NCBI GenBank assembly: GCA_046350935.1
Contig: JAXLZK010000017.1
Location: 4,429-68,428, forward strand
Direction of reading: 5' to 3'
DNA from: Nitrobium sp046350935
Lineage (GTDB): Bacteria > Nitrospirota > Thermodesulfovibrionia > Thermodesulfovibrionales > Dissulfurispiraceae
Length of the DNA stretch: 64,000 nt
The translations under genes were made by a program, and so were the position numbers. Below, piece after piece: positions 53,011 to 61,445 of this stretch; the first letter of the stretch is position 1, and each line of letters starts with the position of its first letter. Below the pieces are notes generated by a model. The model made no database searches and was not told the origin of the DNA. It saw nothing but the letters and a program-made list of their open reading frames with translations.

Positions 53011-54534
53011 TTAAAAGGTGTACTCTACGCCGAGGGAATAGATATCCCGCCGATAGTCGTAGATGGGAAAGTTAGAATCCGCTCTCGTGTAGGAGTACTG
53101 GGGGGTGAGGCGCAGCCCCTTGTAGAGCTCCCAAGAAAGCCCGGCCGATCCGCTGTAGATATCGTCCCTCCTCTTCGCCGGAGAGTCGGGGAACCCCGGC
53201 GTGCCGGAAATGGTGTGGACATTCTTATACCTTTGCCAAAAGGCATCTCCCGAGAGGATCAGGCTCACCTTTTCGACCAGCGGCACCAGAAGGCTGGCGC
53301 TCACCCTGTTGCCCGAATTGTCCCAGTTCCTTCCCTGGGTATCTTCCTTTGCATATTCGTAGCGGAGGTTGAACACCCCGTTCCCCCCGGCGAACGGGTA
53401 GAGATACCCCGCGGAAAGACTGTAGATGTCCCCGTCCCTGTCCTCGTCCGGGTCACCGGGCCGCAGCATCTCCCGCTTTCCGTACCCGGCGGAGAACTGC
53501 CCTATGTGCCCGGGCAGGAGGATCAGATTGAGGCTGGGCTTCACCAGCGCGGTGCTCATGTATTCGCGTTCGTTCAGCCAGACATGCGAATAGGCTATCG
53601 GAAGGGAAACCACGGCCCTCGAAAAGGTATAGGCGGGCGTCACCGACAGCGACTGGACGAGGGTATCGTTTTTATAAGCGGGTCCGTGGAGGTAATTATT
53701 GGCATAGAAGGCATACTGCGCATTCAGGGAGAGGGGGCCGCTCATCAGGGGGATATAATCGATGCGAAAGCTGCCGAAGAGACTGCTGTCCCTCTTGCCC
53801 GTCGCGGCATCGACGGCGGTAATGCCTATGTTGGTGGCCGGTTTGGAGATCACGTTGGTGTCGTACTGGTACCCCGTGCCGACCGTGAAGCGCCAGGCCC
53901 GGTATGCCTGGAGGGTCTTCGTGAGGACGTTCTCGTATTCCCGGGCAAAGGCGGCGAGCTCGGAATTCGGATCGATGGCGAGGACGTTCTTCAGGCTCTC
54001 CCGGGCCTCCTGCAGCTTCCTTTCCTTCGTGTACAACACGGCAACCTGAAAGTCCGCTGCCTGGGAGATGGAGGGGTCCAGCTCCTTCGCCCTGCCGAAA
54101 GCGGCGACGGCATCCTTGCTCTTGCCCTCCTTTGCAAGGACAAGCCCCTTCAGAAAAGCCACATAGGCCGGCTTGATCTTTTCCGCTTCCGCCCGGGCGA
54201 TCCATTCCTTCGCTTCCTTCAGCTCGTCCAGGTTGTACAGCATCTCGATCAGCTCGACATAGGCATCCGTGGTGGGAGGGGTAAGGGTGACGGCATCCCT
54301 GAAATTCTGCGCGGCATCGCGGTACTGCCCCATCTGCTTGTAGACGAGACCCAGGTAGAAGGCGGCGATGGAGGAGCGGGGGCTCTGCTCCCGCGCCTTT
54401 TTGAGAGAATCGACCGCCTCCTCGTAATTTTCCGCTTTGAACTCCTCTATCCCCTTTCCGAGAAAGTTGTCCGCCGCGCGCAGGGGCGTCCCTAACAATA
54501 GAAACGCGAGGAGCAAGACCCCGATCTTTCTCAT
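53011..54534 (-). CDS. TPR and outer-membrane beta-barrel protein
   Basis: A 507-residue exported protein. Signal peptide (VLLLAFLLLGTPLRA), five or so TPR units (about 25-215; FKAENYEEAVDSLKKAREQS, AFYLGLVYKQMGQYRDAAQN) and a C-terminal barrel of about 290 residues with alternating aromatic strands, GTGYQYDTNV and a terminal YSLGVEYTF (aromatic last residue). The layout matches surface-lipoprotein-assembly-modifier-like proteins, which place partner proteins at the cell surface. First gene of the run that continues with the two FecR proteins, 12 bases apart, so it may assemble them. Confidence 0.85.
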   Translation of the reverse strand: MRKIGVLLLAFLLLGTPLRAADNFLGKGIEEFKAENYEEAVDSLKKAREQSPRSSIAAFYLGLVYKQMGQYRDAAQNFRDAVTLTPPTTDAYVELIEMLYNLDELKEAKEWIARAEAEKIKPAYVAFLKGLVLAKEGKSKDAVAAFGRAKELDPSISQAADFQVAVLYTKERKLQEARESLKNVLAIDPNSELAAFAREYENVLTKTLQAYRAWRFTVGTGYQYDTNVISKPATNIGITAVDAATGKRDSSLFGSFRIDYIPLMSGPLSLNAQYAFYANNYLHGPAYKNDTLVQSLSVTPAYTFSRAVVSLPIAYSHVWLNEREYMSTALVKPSLNLILLPGHIGQFSAGYGKREMLRPGDPDEDRDGDIYSLSAGYLYPFAGGNGVFNLRYEYAKEDTQGRNWDNSGNRVSASLLVPLVEKVSLILSGDAFWQRYKNVHTISGTPGFPDSPAKRRDDIYSGSAGLSWELYKGLRLTPQYSYTRADSNFPIYDYRRDIYSLGVEYTF

Positions 54535-54787
54535 ACCGCTTCCTCCCTTTATCCGTGCCCCGCCAAACCCTTTTTATGAGCGATAGATTAGCACAGTCCT
54601 CTTTTTTCTGCAATGCAAACGGCACGCCTTTTGCATGCACCATGCGATTGCACTTTACCGGGCGCAGGATTATAATGATGCATTCCTCCCGTGAAGGGTG
54701 ATCCTGTATTTGTATCTGCTCGGGGCAGCCCTTCGCCTCTTCCCGGCATCCGGGGGGACACCACGACGCCACAGAAAAGGGGCCAGT

Positions 54788-55555
54788 ATGAAAATCAGAG
54801 TGCTCGGCTGCTCGGGAGCCGAATTCCCGGGGCATAACCCCTCAGGCTTCCTTCTGGACGGCACGATTCTTTTCGACGCGGGAAGTCTCACGAACGTCCT
54901 GGCCAGGAAGGCGCAGTCGAAGATCAGGGACATCTTCATCACTCATGCCCATCTCGACCATGTGCGCGGCATCTCTTTCCTCGCGGACAATATCATCGTC
55001 GAGAAGCGGAGGCAGCGGGTCAATATCGTCAGCATCCCCTCAGTGCTCCGGACCATCAAGCAGAACCTTCTCAACGACTCCCTGTGGCCCGACTTTACCA
55101 TGATCCCCGATTATGAAAACGCAGTCCTCAAATACAGCCCCGTGAAACCGTTCGCTCCCGTGGAGGTGAACGGCTACCGCATCATCCCCTATACGGTGAG
55201 CCACTCCGTCCCGGCAGTGGGATACCTGGTCGAAAACAGCAGGGGAAGACGCTTCTTCTACACGGGGGACACCGGACCCACCGACGCCACCTGGAAGCGG
55301 ATCGGGGACCTGGCCCTGCACAGCCTGGTGATCGAGGCCTCCTTCCCCAACAGGATGAAGGATTTGGCGATCCTGACCGGACACCTGACCCCCCGGTTAA
55401 TGAAAGAGGAGCTGCTGCAAATGAAGCATCTTCCTGAACGGATCTATGTGACCCACCCCAAGCCCCAGCATCTCAAGGCGATCCGGGGAGAAGTGGGCAG
55501 GCTCGGGATCGGAAACATCCGCATGCTGGAGGACGGGGAGACGATAGAGGTGTGA
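54788..55555 (+). CDS. Class II cyclic-nucleotide phosphodiesterase-like metallo-hydrolase
   Basis: A 255-residue MBL-fold enzyme close to yeast PDE1-type cAMP phosphodiesterases. The class II signature HAHLDHVRGI is exact at its start, followed by FFYTGDTGPTD, VIEASFPN and TGHLTP, which also mark the group. Metal ligands His/Asp are intact. It lies head-to-head with the TPR-barrel gene that begins the FecR/CHASE2 run, suggesting that it degrades the product of the cyclases. Start at 54788 with AAAAGGGG upstream; the frame is open to 54698 but that part reads like noise. Confidence 0.82.
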   Translation: MKIRVLGCSGAEFPGHNPSGFLLDGTILFDAGSLTNVLARKAQSKIRDIFITHAHLDHVRGISFLADNIIVEKRRQRVNIVSIPSVLRTIKQNLLNDSLWPDFTMIPDYENAVLKYSPVKPFAPVEVNGYRIIPYTVSHSVPAVGYLVENSRGRRFFYTGDTGPTDATWKRIGDLALHSLVIEASFPNRMKDLAILTGHLTPRLMKEELLQMKHLPERIYVTHPKPQHLKAIRGEVGRLGIGNIRMLEDGETIEV

Positions 55556-55682
55556 GGGTTCCGCTTTGGCCCACGAGCTTAAGGGATCCCAGCGATGCTC
55601 TCCTTTGCTTTATGCGGCACGAAAGCCCATTTCCGTCCGAGGCGGAACACAATCCCGGTAAAGAGAACCGTCCCGTTTTGTC

Positions 55683-55993
55683 TTAACGCGTCTTTTTGAT
55701 TTTTTGAGGCCTTGTTACATCCAGGATAGCTTCCGGATGTTCCGCAGCAACCCTCAGCAGTATACGAGACGGCCCCTCAGGCTTCCGTCGTCCCTGCTCC
55801 CAATTTCGGAGTGGGCGACACTTATTCCCATAAGAGCAGCAAATTTATCCTGAGATAAGCCGTATTGTTCACGTATTTTCCTCACTTCAGACTCAGGGAA
55901 CTCAATGCTGCGCGAAGGTTTCATTTTGCCTTTCATAATAGCAGCCCCCTGTTGAACGCTTTCAAGCAACTCTTCAAACAGTTCTTTTTTCAT
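55683..55993 (-). pseudogene. HigA/NadS-type antitoxin, frameshifted
   Basis: The N-terminal part (MKKELFEELLESVQQGAAIM, then SQDKFAALMGISVA) is a normal XRE-family antitoxin of a RelE-type pair. At about 55811-55816 the frame shifts by one base: the expected continuation RNWEQGRRKPEGPSRILLRV is present in another frame to a TAA at 55683. As it stands the helix-turn-helix is cut and the protein ends in unrelated residues. It overlaps the toxin stop by four bases, the usual toxin-first arrangement. Confidence 0.8.
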
Positions 55994-56307
55994 AAGTACT
56001 CCTTTTCTATAATCTTCTTCAATTGTTGCAGTTGTTCAGGCGTTAAATCGTCCCGTTCACTCTTCGGGTAAGCATAAAGGAGAAGGATAACGTCTTTGGA
56101 TACAAACCACTAATAAATGCTCCTGATTCCGCCACTCTTTCCATGCCCGCCGGCAGACCACCGGATTTTCCTTAGCCCACCGCTCCCCGATATTATTTTC
56201 CCTGTATCCGGTCTATTGGCCAAATGAGCCTGGAAAAGTCGATATTCTTCAGCAGATAGCAGTTCCTGAATTCGTTTCGTAAATATCGGGGTCTCGATAA
56301 TGACCAT
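55990..56307 (-). pseudogene. RelE/HigB-type toxin with premature TAG
   Basis: The frame starts VIIETPIFTKRIQELLSAEE and continues RKIRWSAGGHGKSGGIRSIY, then meets TAG at 56110-56112. Beyond it, WFVSKDVILLLYAYPKSERD and DDLTPEQLQQLKKI continue in the same frame to TGA, exactly as in intact family members. The toxin therefore lost its C-terminal third, including catalytic strand residues. Toxin and antitoxin are both disrupted. Confidence 0.8.
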
Positions 56308-56433
56308 AGCGTATTGTACGTCAGTGGCGTAGGTAAGGCAAGGAGCTGGGGAAGATAATTTTTGTGCATAAAGCGACGGTAAGCCACGGGGCAAAGCCCC
56401 GTTGGTTTCGAGCCGCTGGTTGGAATTCCTCAA

Positions 56434-56733
56434 TCAGCCGCGTGATGCTTCGGCATGTAGCTTTATACCGAGAGCGCCGACGACCTTGAGAATAGTATCG
56501 AAGCCGAGACTGCGATCACCTGAAAGTGCCTTGTAGAGACTTTCACGCGACAGACCGGCGTCACGTGCAACCTGCACCATCCCTTTAGCCCGGGCAATGT
56601 CACCCAGAGCTTTTGCAACGAACGCTGCGTCGCCATCGGCTTCCTCAAGACATGCTTCAAGATATGCCGCCATTTCTTCCGGAGTGCGGAGATGTTCGGC
56701 AACATCGTATCGAGTAGTCTTGGTTTTTTTCAT
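56434..56733 (-). CDS. Addiction-module antidote (HigA2-like DNA-binding protein)
   Basis: A 99-residue antitoxin of the 'probable addiction module antidote' family: KKTKTTRYDVAEHLRTPEEM at the N-terminus, EADGDAAFVAKALGDIARAKG, and a helix-turn-helix with AGLSRESLYKALSGDRS. It is complete, with GGAGGG before the ATG at 56731-56733. Its partner toxin upstream is truncated, so this is an orphan antidote. A CACGGGG/CCCCGTT hairpin near 56377-56393 may end its transcript. Confidence 0.85.
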   Translation of the reverse strand: MKKTKTTRYDVAEHLRTPEEMAAYLEACLEEADGDAAFVAKALGDIARAKGMVQVARDAGLSRESLYKALSGDRSLGFDTILKVVGALGIKLHAEASRG

Positions 56734-56743
56734 AGTTCCCTCC

Positions 56744-56884
56744 TTACAGATTCCGTGCCAAGATCAATGCTTTTTTAATATCGGTAGCTTGCGTGCTTTT
56801 ATCGCCGCCAGCCAACAAAATAATCAGCTCGTTTCGACGTACTGTGTAATAGACACGATAGCCGGGGCCGTAATCAATCCGCAT
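56744..56884 (-). pseudogene. RelE/StbE-type toxin, C-terminal fragment
   Basis: Only the last 45 or so residues remain: RIDYGPGYRVYYTVRRNELI, then LLAGGDKSTQATDIKKALIL and ARNL before TAA. This is the conserved C-terminal half of the toxin that pairs with the antidote directly downstream. Upstream of 56884 the similarity ends abruptly, close to the group II intron remnant, so an insertion and deletion probably removed the N-terminal half. Confidence 0.75.
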
Positions 56885-56985
56885 TTACAAATTGCGGGCT
56901 GCTAACGCGCACCTCGAAAAACAGGGACTCACTTCCTTATGAACACTGTGGCAAGACGTAACAGGTCTCTGCCGGTGATTTCCTT

Positions 56986-57056
56986 GAACCGCCCATTGCG
57001 GACCCGTACGCTGGGTGGTGTGACAAGGGACGGTTAGCTACCATCCCTTACCCGAT
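56986..57056 (+). mobile_element. Group II intron 3'-end remnant (domains V-VI)
   Basis: GAACCGCCCATTGCGGACCC folds through ACCGCCCA/TGGGTGGT into a domain V-like hairpin. AAGGGAcGGT-TAGCT-ACCaTCCCTT then forms a domain VI-like hairpin with an unpaired A on the 3' side, followed by ACCCGAT. This is the typical 3' end of bacterial group II introns. No reverse-transcriptase frame remains upstream, so it is a remnant; only about 100 bases of the 56885-56985 flank might also belong to it. Confidence 0.65.
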
Positions 57057-57072
57057 TGGGCCGTGGTTCGTG

Positions 57073-57270
57073 TCAGTCTTCCTTGCAGAGATCAGGGATC
57101 CCGAGTCCTTTGCATATCTTTTTTGCAAGTTTATCGGAGATTTCGGTGTGGCGCGGTACCGCCTCCACAGAACCATTCGCAGGGTTCATCCAAAGCGAAT
57201 GCGATCCGCCTTCCCTTTTGAGGTAGCAACCATGCCTACGCAGATACCTCAGTAGGGCTTGTCTCTTCAT
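57073..57270 (-). CDS. hicA: HicA-type mRNA interferase toxin
   Basis: A 65-residue toxin with a double-stranded RNA-binding-like fold: RQALLRYLRRHGCYLKREGG, SHSLWMNP (the catalytic-type His in GGSHSLW) and VPRHTEISDKLAKKICKGLG. In HicAB systems it cleaves mRNA when freed from HicB. The start overlaps the HicB stop. The pair appears intact, in contrast to the broken modules beside it. Confidence 0.9.
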   Translation of the reverse strand: MKRQALLRYLRRHGCYLKREGGSHSLWMNPANGSVEAVPRHTEISDKLAKKICKGLGIPDLCKED

Positions 57271-57482
57271 CAGATTGCGACGACCTCACGGATGGCATCT
57301 TCCGGTAATCCGCGCATCGCGTCCTCACGCCGATCTTCCAGGATAAGCGAGATCGCTTCCGCTAAACTTGCTTTGCATTCTTCGATTGTTTTGCCTTGCC
57401 CATTTGCCCCCGGAACCTCGGGGCAGTAAGCAATGTACCAATCTCCATCCTTTTCAATAATTGCTGTAAACTCATTATGCAT
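57270..57482 (-). CDS. hicB: HicB-type antitoxin
   Basis: A 70-residue degenerate RNase H-fold antitoxin: FTAIIEKDGDWYIAYCPEVP, GANGQGKTIEECKASLAEAI, the family's standard motif. No extra C-terminal DNA-binding domain is present, so autoregulation may need another factor. Encoded directly before hicA, probably on the transcript from the promoter at 57984. Confidence 0.9.
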   Translation of the reverse strand: MHNEFTAIIEKDGDWYIAYCPEVPGANGQGKTIEECKASLAEAISLILEDRREDAMRGLPEDAIREVVAI

Positions 57483-57492
57483 AATGCACCTC

Positions 57493-57951
57493 CTAGTTTT
57501 TCCCGCTGTTTAAAGAAGCGAAAAAAGAATCTATCAGCTCACGATGGTTTACAAATTTCCTTTCGAGTACTGCCCTGAACTCCCCTAAGTTCTGATCCTT
57601 CAAAAGCCGATCAATTTCATAAGCCTTTTTGCCAAGTTGCCTGCAGTACTTGTCAATAATCGTCTGAGGAGTTGTATTCCATCTTTGAGCGGTAAGGTTA
57701 GTGGCTTCGCTTCTATTTCGGCCCGACTTCTTCACCTCATAAATGACTTCAAGTATCTGTGCCAATGCCTTGGGGATATCATCAGAAAAACTTGTTGAAA
57801 TTCTATTTCCATTTGCTTGATTCGGACGGGACACTTCTTCCTTAAGGAGAATTCTGTTCAATACCGAGTTTGGCGTGTCCTCAAACGGCTCGGCCTTACT
57901 CTTAAGATAATTCCATACCTTCTCGTCAATTTCAATCCTATAGGTTTGCAT
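57493..57951 (-). CDS. Hypothetical protein with SeqA-N/ribbon-helix-like N-terminus
   Basis: A 152-residue protein. The first 35 residues (TYRIEIDEKVWNYLKSKAEP, then FEDTPNSVLNRILL) resemble the N-terminal oligomerisation/ribbon-helix segment of SeqA-like and RHH proteins. The remainder is helical and polar, with KNLTAQRW-like and TPQTIIDKYCRQLG segments I do not recognise. It lies 10 bases upstream of hicB behind a strong promoter containing an ACTTG/CAAGT inverted repeat, so it could be the regulator of the hic unit. Confidence 0.65.
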   Translation of the reverse strand: MQTYRIEIDEKVWNYLKSKAEPFEDTPNSVLNRILLKEEVSRPNQANGNRISTSFSDDIPKALAQILEVIYEVKKSGRNRSEATNLTAQRWNTTPQTIIDKYCRQLGKKAYEIDRLLKDQNLGEFRAVLERKFVNHRELIDSFFASLNSGKN

Positions 57952-57983
57952 GACTGTCTCCTCCCTCGACGGCGTTTAATACA

Positions 57984-58012
57984 ATTATACGAAAGTACTT
58001 GTAGTACGTCAA
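57984..58012 (-). promoter_or_regulatory. Promoter with embedded inverted repeat
   Basis: TTGACG (58007-58012), a 17-base spacer and a perfect TATAAT (57984-57989) on the minus strand. ACTTG and CAAGT flank TAGTACGT, overlapping the -35 and spacer, a plausible operator for repression. It is notably AT-richer than the surrounding genome. Confidence 0.75.
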
Positions 58013-58219
58013 GTGAAAAAAGTTACGACGTCCGCATGGGTATAGACATACTGACCAGGGGAGAGGGGAGGGAGCAGGAGGAGAGGTAAAGGCGGCAAAA
58101 TGCTGGACGTTGGTGATTTTGGGCAGATCTTGAAGCGGTTGCAGCGGGGTCGAGGGAATTCCTCTGAGGAAACGATTCCGGACGAGCCGGAATGACATGC
58201 GTTTGTTTTCTAAACGCCT

Positions 58220-58861
58220 TTAGATAAACCCTGAATTCTTCAGGGCGGAGAGGAGGGAGGCGTCGCTGTCGCCGCCTTTGCGGAGGAACTTCGCCACATA
58301 CTTTCCCAGGATGTCGGGTTCGAGGTTCACCGCGTCCCCGGCTCCCTTGAAACCGATGGTCGTCAGCTTTGCGGTATGGGGGATGATCACCACGCTGAAG
58401 GCGTCCTTCAGGACCTCCACCACGGTGAGACTGATGCCGTCCACCGCCACCGACCCCTTCTCCACAAGGTAGCCCAGGACGCTTTGCGGGGCCTCGATTT
58501 CGATGCGCACCGCATTGCCGGCGGTCTTCCGGGAGCGTATCTTCCCCGTGTCCTCCACATGCCCGGTCACGAAGTGCCCGCCCAGTTTCGAGGTGGATTT
58601 CAGGGAGGGTTCGAGATTGACCCGGTCGCCCCGCCGCAGGCTTCCGAGGGTGGTGCTCCGGAGCGTCTCGTAGGAGGCGTCGAAGGCGAGGACCTCCTTT
58701 TCGATACCCACCACCGTCAGGCAGACGCCGTCGACCGCAATGCTGTCGCCCAGGGCGGCGTCCCGTACCACCTCGCTTCCCTTTACCGAGAGGCGCGCGC
58801 TTGCGTCGCCCTTTTGCAGGGAGGCGACTTCGCCCAACTCTATGATCAATCCGGTGAACAT
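58220..58861 (-). CDS. ribE: Riboflavin synthase, alpha chain
   Basis: A 213-residue enzyme converting two 6,7-dimethyl-8-ribityllumazines to riboflavin. Two lumazine-binding repeats are clear: MFTGLIIELGEV through KLGGHFVTGHVEDTG, and a second with EKGSVAVDGISLTVVEV and NLEPDILGKYVAKFL. Start at 58859-58861, 10 bases after the signal peptidase stop. It is separated from ribBA by 25 kb, so the riboflavin pathway is dispersed. Confidence 0.95.
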   Translation of the reverse strand: MFTGLIIELGEVASLQKGDASARLSVKGSEVVRDAALGDSIAVDGVCLTVVGIEKEVLAFDASYETLRSTTLGSLRRGDRVNLEPSLKSTSKLGGHFVTGHVEDTGKIRSRKTAGNAVRIEIEAPQSVLGYLVEKGSVAVDGISLTVVEVLKDAFSVVIIPHTAKLTTIGFKGAGDAVNLEPDILGKYVAKFLRKGGDSDASLLSALKNSGFI

Positions 58862-58871
58862 GGCGAGCGGA

Positions 58872-59471
58872 TCAGTGGACCAGCTTTCCGAGCCTCCCGA
58901 AGCGCGGGAAGCTCCGGATGCTGTCCCAGGACCAGTAAATGATGAAGGCCTTTCCCCGCAGCTCCTTCATATCAACATACCCCCAGTAGCGGCTGTCGTA
59001 GCTCTGGTCCCTGTTGTCCCCCATGACGAAAAGCTTGTCTTTCGGTACGAGGACCGGCCCGAAATTGTCCCGAGGTTCGAGGCTGCCCTTGCGCACGACA
59101 GTGTCGGTATGCTGGACATACGACTCGGACTGGGGCGCCCCGTTGACATACACTACCTTGTTTCTCTCCTCGACGACATCGCCCTCCACCCCGACGACCC
59201 TCTTGATGAAGTCCTTGCTCGGGTCTTCAGGATATTTGAAGACGACGATGTCGCCCTTCTTCGGCTTGGTGAGGGGGAGGATTCTCTTGTCGCTGAAGGG
59301 GAGCTTCGTCCCGTAGATGAACTTGCTCACCAGGATGTGGTCGCCGATGAGCAGAGTGGGGATCATTGACCCGGAAGGGATCTTGAAAGCCTGCACAACA
59401 TACGCCCTGATAATGAGGGCGAGGAGCAGCGCGGTGCCGATCGCCTTGACATATTCCCATACTTTATTCAA
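58872..59471 (-). CDS. lepB: Signal peptidase I
   Basis: A 199-residue membrane protease that removes Sec/Tat signal peptides. One N-terminal helix (ALLLALIIRAYVVQAF), catalytic Ser35 in IPSGSMIPTL and general-base Lys90 in FIKRVVGVEGD; the box GDNRDQSYDSRYWG follows. Full length for a single-helix type. In a minus-strand run between lepA and ribE. Confidence 0.95.
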   Translation of the reverse strand: MNKVWEYVKAIGTALLLALIIRAYVVQAFKIPSGSMIPTLLIGDHILVSKFIYGTKLPFSDKRILPLTKPKKGDIVVFKYPEDPSKDFIKRVVGVEGDVVEERNKVVYVNGAPQSESYVQHTDTVVRKGSLEPRDNFGPVLVPKDKLFVMGDNRDQSYDSRYWGYVDMKELRGKAFIIYWSWDSIRSFPRFGRLGKLVH

Positions 59472-59576
59472 ATCGTTCGTTCTCCTTTATTCCTGCACGG
59501 ACCGCACCGGAGCACACCGGAAAGGCGGGGAAGCGCCGCATACGGCTTCCGGGTCCGGCGCAGTATCATCAGATCG

Positions 59577-61367
59577 CTACTCTTTCACTTTCAGAACGGA
59601 CAGGAACGCCTCCTGCGGGATCTCCACCTGCCCGATCTGCTTCATCCGCTTCTTCCCCTCTTTCTGCTTTTCGAGGAGCTTTCTCTTCCGGGTGATATCG
59701 CCGCCGTAGCACTTGGCAAGGACGTTCTTCCTCATCGCCTTGATACTTTCGCGGGCGATGATCTTTCCCCCGATGGCGGCCTGGATGGCAATCTCGTACA
59801 ACTGCCGCGGAATGACCTGCCGGAGCTTTTCGGCGATCTGCCTCCCCTTATAATATGCCTTGTCCGTATGCACAATCAAGGAAAGGGCATCCACCATCTC
59901 CCCGTTCAGGAGCAGGTCGAGCTTCACGAGCTTCGACTCCCGGTAGCCGAGGAACTCGTAGTCCATGGACGCATAGCCCTTGGACACGGACTTGAGGGTG
60001 TCGTAGAAATCCCAGAGGATCTCGTTGAGCGGCAGCTCGTAGGCGACCATGATCCTGTCCGTGCTCAGGTAGGAGAATTCCTTCTGGATACCGCGCTTCT
60101 CCTGACAGAGCTCCAGTATCTGGCCGATATAGGTCTGGGGCACGAAGATGGTCACCTTCACGAAGGGCTCCTCTATCGTGAGGAACCGCTCGGGAAGCTT
60201 GCTCGGGTTGTCCACGTACGACTTGGTCCCGTCCATGGCGGTGACGAGGTAGATCACCGTAGGGGCAGTACTGATGAGGGTGAGCCCGAACTCCCTTTCG
60301 AGCCTCTCCTTGATGATCTCCATGTGGAGGAGCCCCAGGAACCCGCACCGGAAGCCGAAGCCGAGGGCTGAGGAGGTCTCCGGCTCGTAACTGAATGAGG
60401 AATCGTTCAGCCGCAGCTTCTCCAGGGCGACCTTCAGCTCCTCGTACTGGTGGGTCTCCACCGGGTAGAGCCCGCAGAAGACGAGGGGCTTTATCTCTTT
60501 ATATCCCGGCAGCGGCCCGTCGGCCGGACGCGCCACATCGGTGATGGTATCGCCGATCTTCGTGTCCCCCACCGTCTTGATGGAAGCGATGATGAACCCG
60601 ACCTCTCCGGCGGAGAGCTCTGCCGCGTCCTCCATCTTCGGGGTGAAGATGCCGACTTTCGTCACCTCGTATTCCTTGCCCATTGCCATCAACCGTATTT
60701 TCATCCCCGGTTTTACGACCCCGTCGAAGACCCTGACCAGGACGATGACACCCTGGTAGTTGTCGAACCACGAATCGAAGATCAGGGCCTTCAGCTTCGC
60801 TTCGGCCGAGCCGGACGGAGGAGGGATCTTCTTCACGATGGCCTCCAGGATCTCCTTTGTCCCGATCCCTTCCTTGGCGCTCGCAAGGACCACTTCTGAG
60901 CAGTCGATCCCCACCGCCTCCTCGATCTGCTCTTTCACCCGTTCGGGCTCTGCGCCGGGGAGGTCGATCTTGTTGATGACCGGGATAATCTCGTGGTCGT
61001 GCTCGATGGCGAGGTAGGTATTGGCGAGGGTCTGGGCCTCCACTCCCTGGGTGGCGTCCACCACGAGGAGGCTCCCCTCACACGAAGCGAGACTCCGTGA
61101 CACCTCGTAGGAGAAATCCACGTGTCCTGGGGTATCGATGAGGTTCAGGATATAGGTTTCCCCGTTGTCCGCCCGGTAGGTGAGCCGCACGGCATGGGCC
61201 TTGATGGTGATGCCCCGCTCCCGCTCCAGGTCCATGGAGTCGAGCACCTGGGCCGTCATTTCCCGCGAGCTCAGGGCCCCGGTGTATTCGAGGAGCCTGT
61301 CCGCCAGGGTGGACTTCCCGTGGTCGATATGGGCGATTATCGAAAAATTACGTATAGCTTTTGACAT
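59577..61367 (-). CDS. lepA: Elongation factor 4 (LepA), ribosome back-translocase GTPase
   Basis: A 596-residue translational GTPase. G1 motif AHIDHGKST near residue 12, G3 DTPGHVDF, G4 NKIDLPGA, plus LepA-specific C-terminal segments (GAKIIARESIKA-like IIARESIKAMRKNVLAKCYG region and KRMKQIGQVEIPQEAFLSVL near the end). It remodels stalled ribosomes. The start MSKAIRNFSIIAHIDHGKST at 61365-61367 is family-typical; eight upstream in-frame codons are excluded. Codirectional with lepB, the common bacterial order. Confidence 0.97.
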   Translation of the reverse strand: MSKAIRNFSIIAHIDHGKSTLADRLLEYTGALSSREMTAQVLDSMDLERERGITIKAHAVRLTYRADNGETYILNLIDTPGHVDFSYEVSRSLASCEGSLLVVDATQGVEAQTLANTYLAIEHDHEIIPVINKIDLPGAEPERVKEQIEEAVGIDCSEVVLASAKEGIGTKEILEAIVKKIPPPSGSAEAKLKALIFDSWFDNYQGVIVLVRVFDGVVKPGMKIRLMAMGKEYEVTKVGIFTPKMEDAAELSAGEVGFIIASIKTVGDTKIGDTITDVARPADGPLPGYKEIKPLVFCGLYPVETHQYEELKVALEKLRLNDSSFSYEPETSSALGFGFRCGFLGLLHMEIIKERLEREFGLTLISTAPTVIYLVTAMDGTKSYVDNPSKLPERFLTIEEPFVKVTIFVPQTYIGQILELCQEKRGIQKEFSYLSTDRIMVAYELPLNEILWDFYDTLKSVSKGYASMDYEFLGYRESKLVKLDLLLNGEMVDALSLIVHTDKAYYKGRQIAEKLRQVIPRQLYEIAIQAAIGGKIIARESIKAMRKNVLAKCYGGDITRKRKLLEKQKEGKKRMKQIGQVEIPQEAFLSVLKVKE

Positions 61368-61445
61368 AGCACTACTCCGCAGCAGCATCCCCCCGCGGCA
61401 CCGCCGGGAGGCGTCTCCCGTACCGCGCAGGGAAATGAGCCCCCT

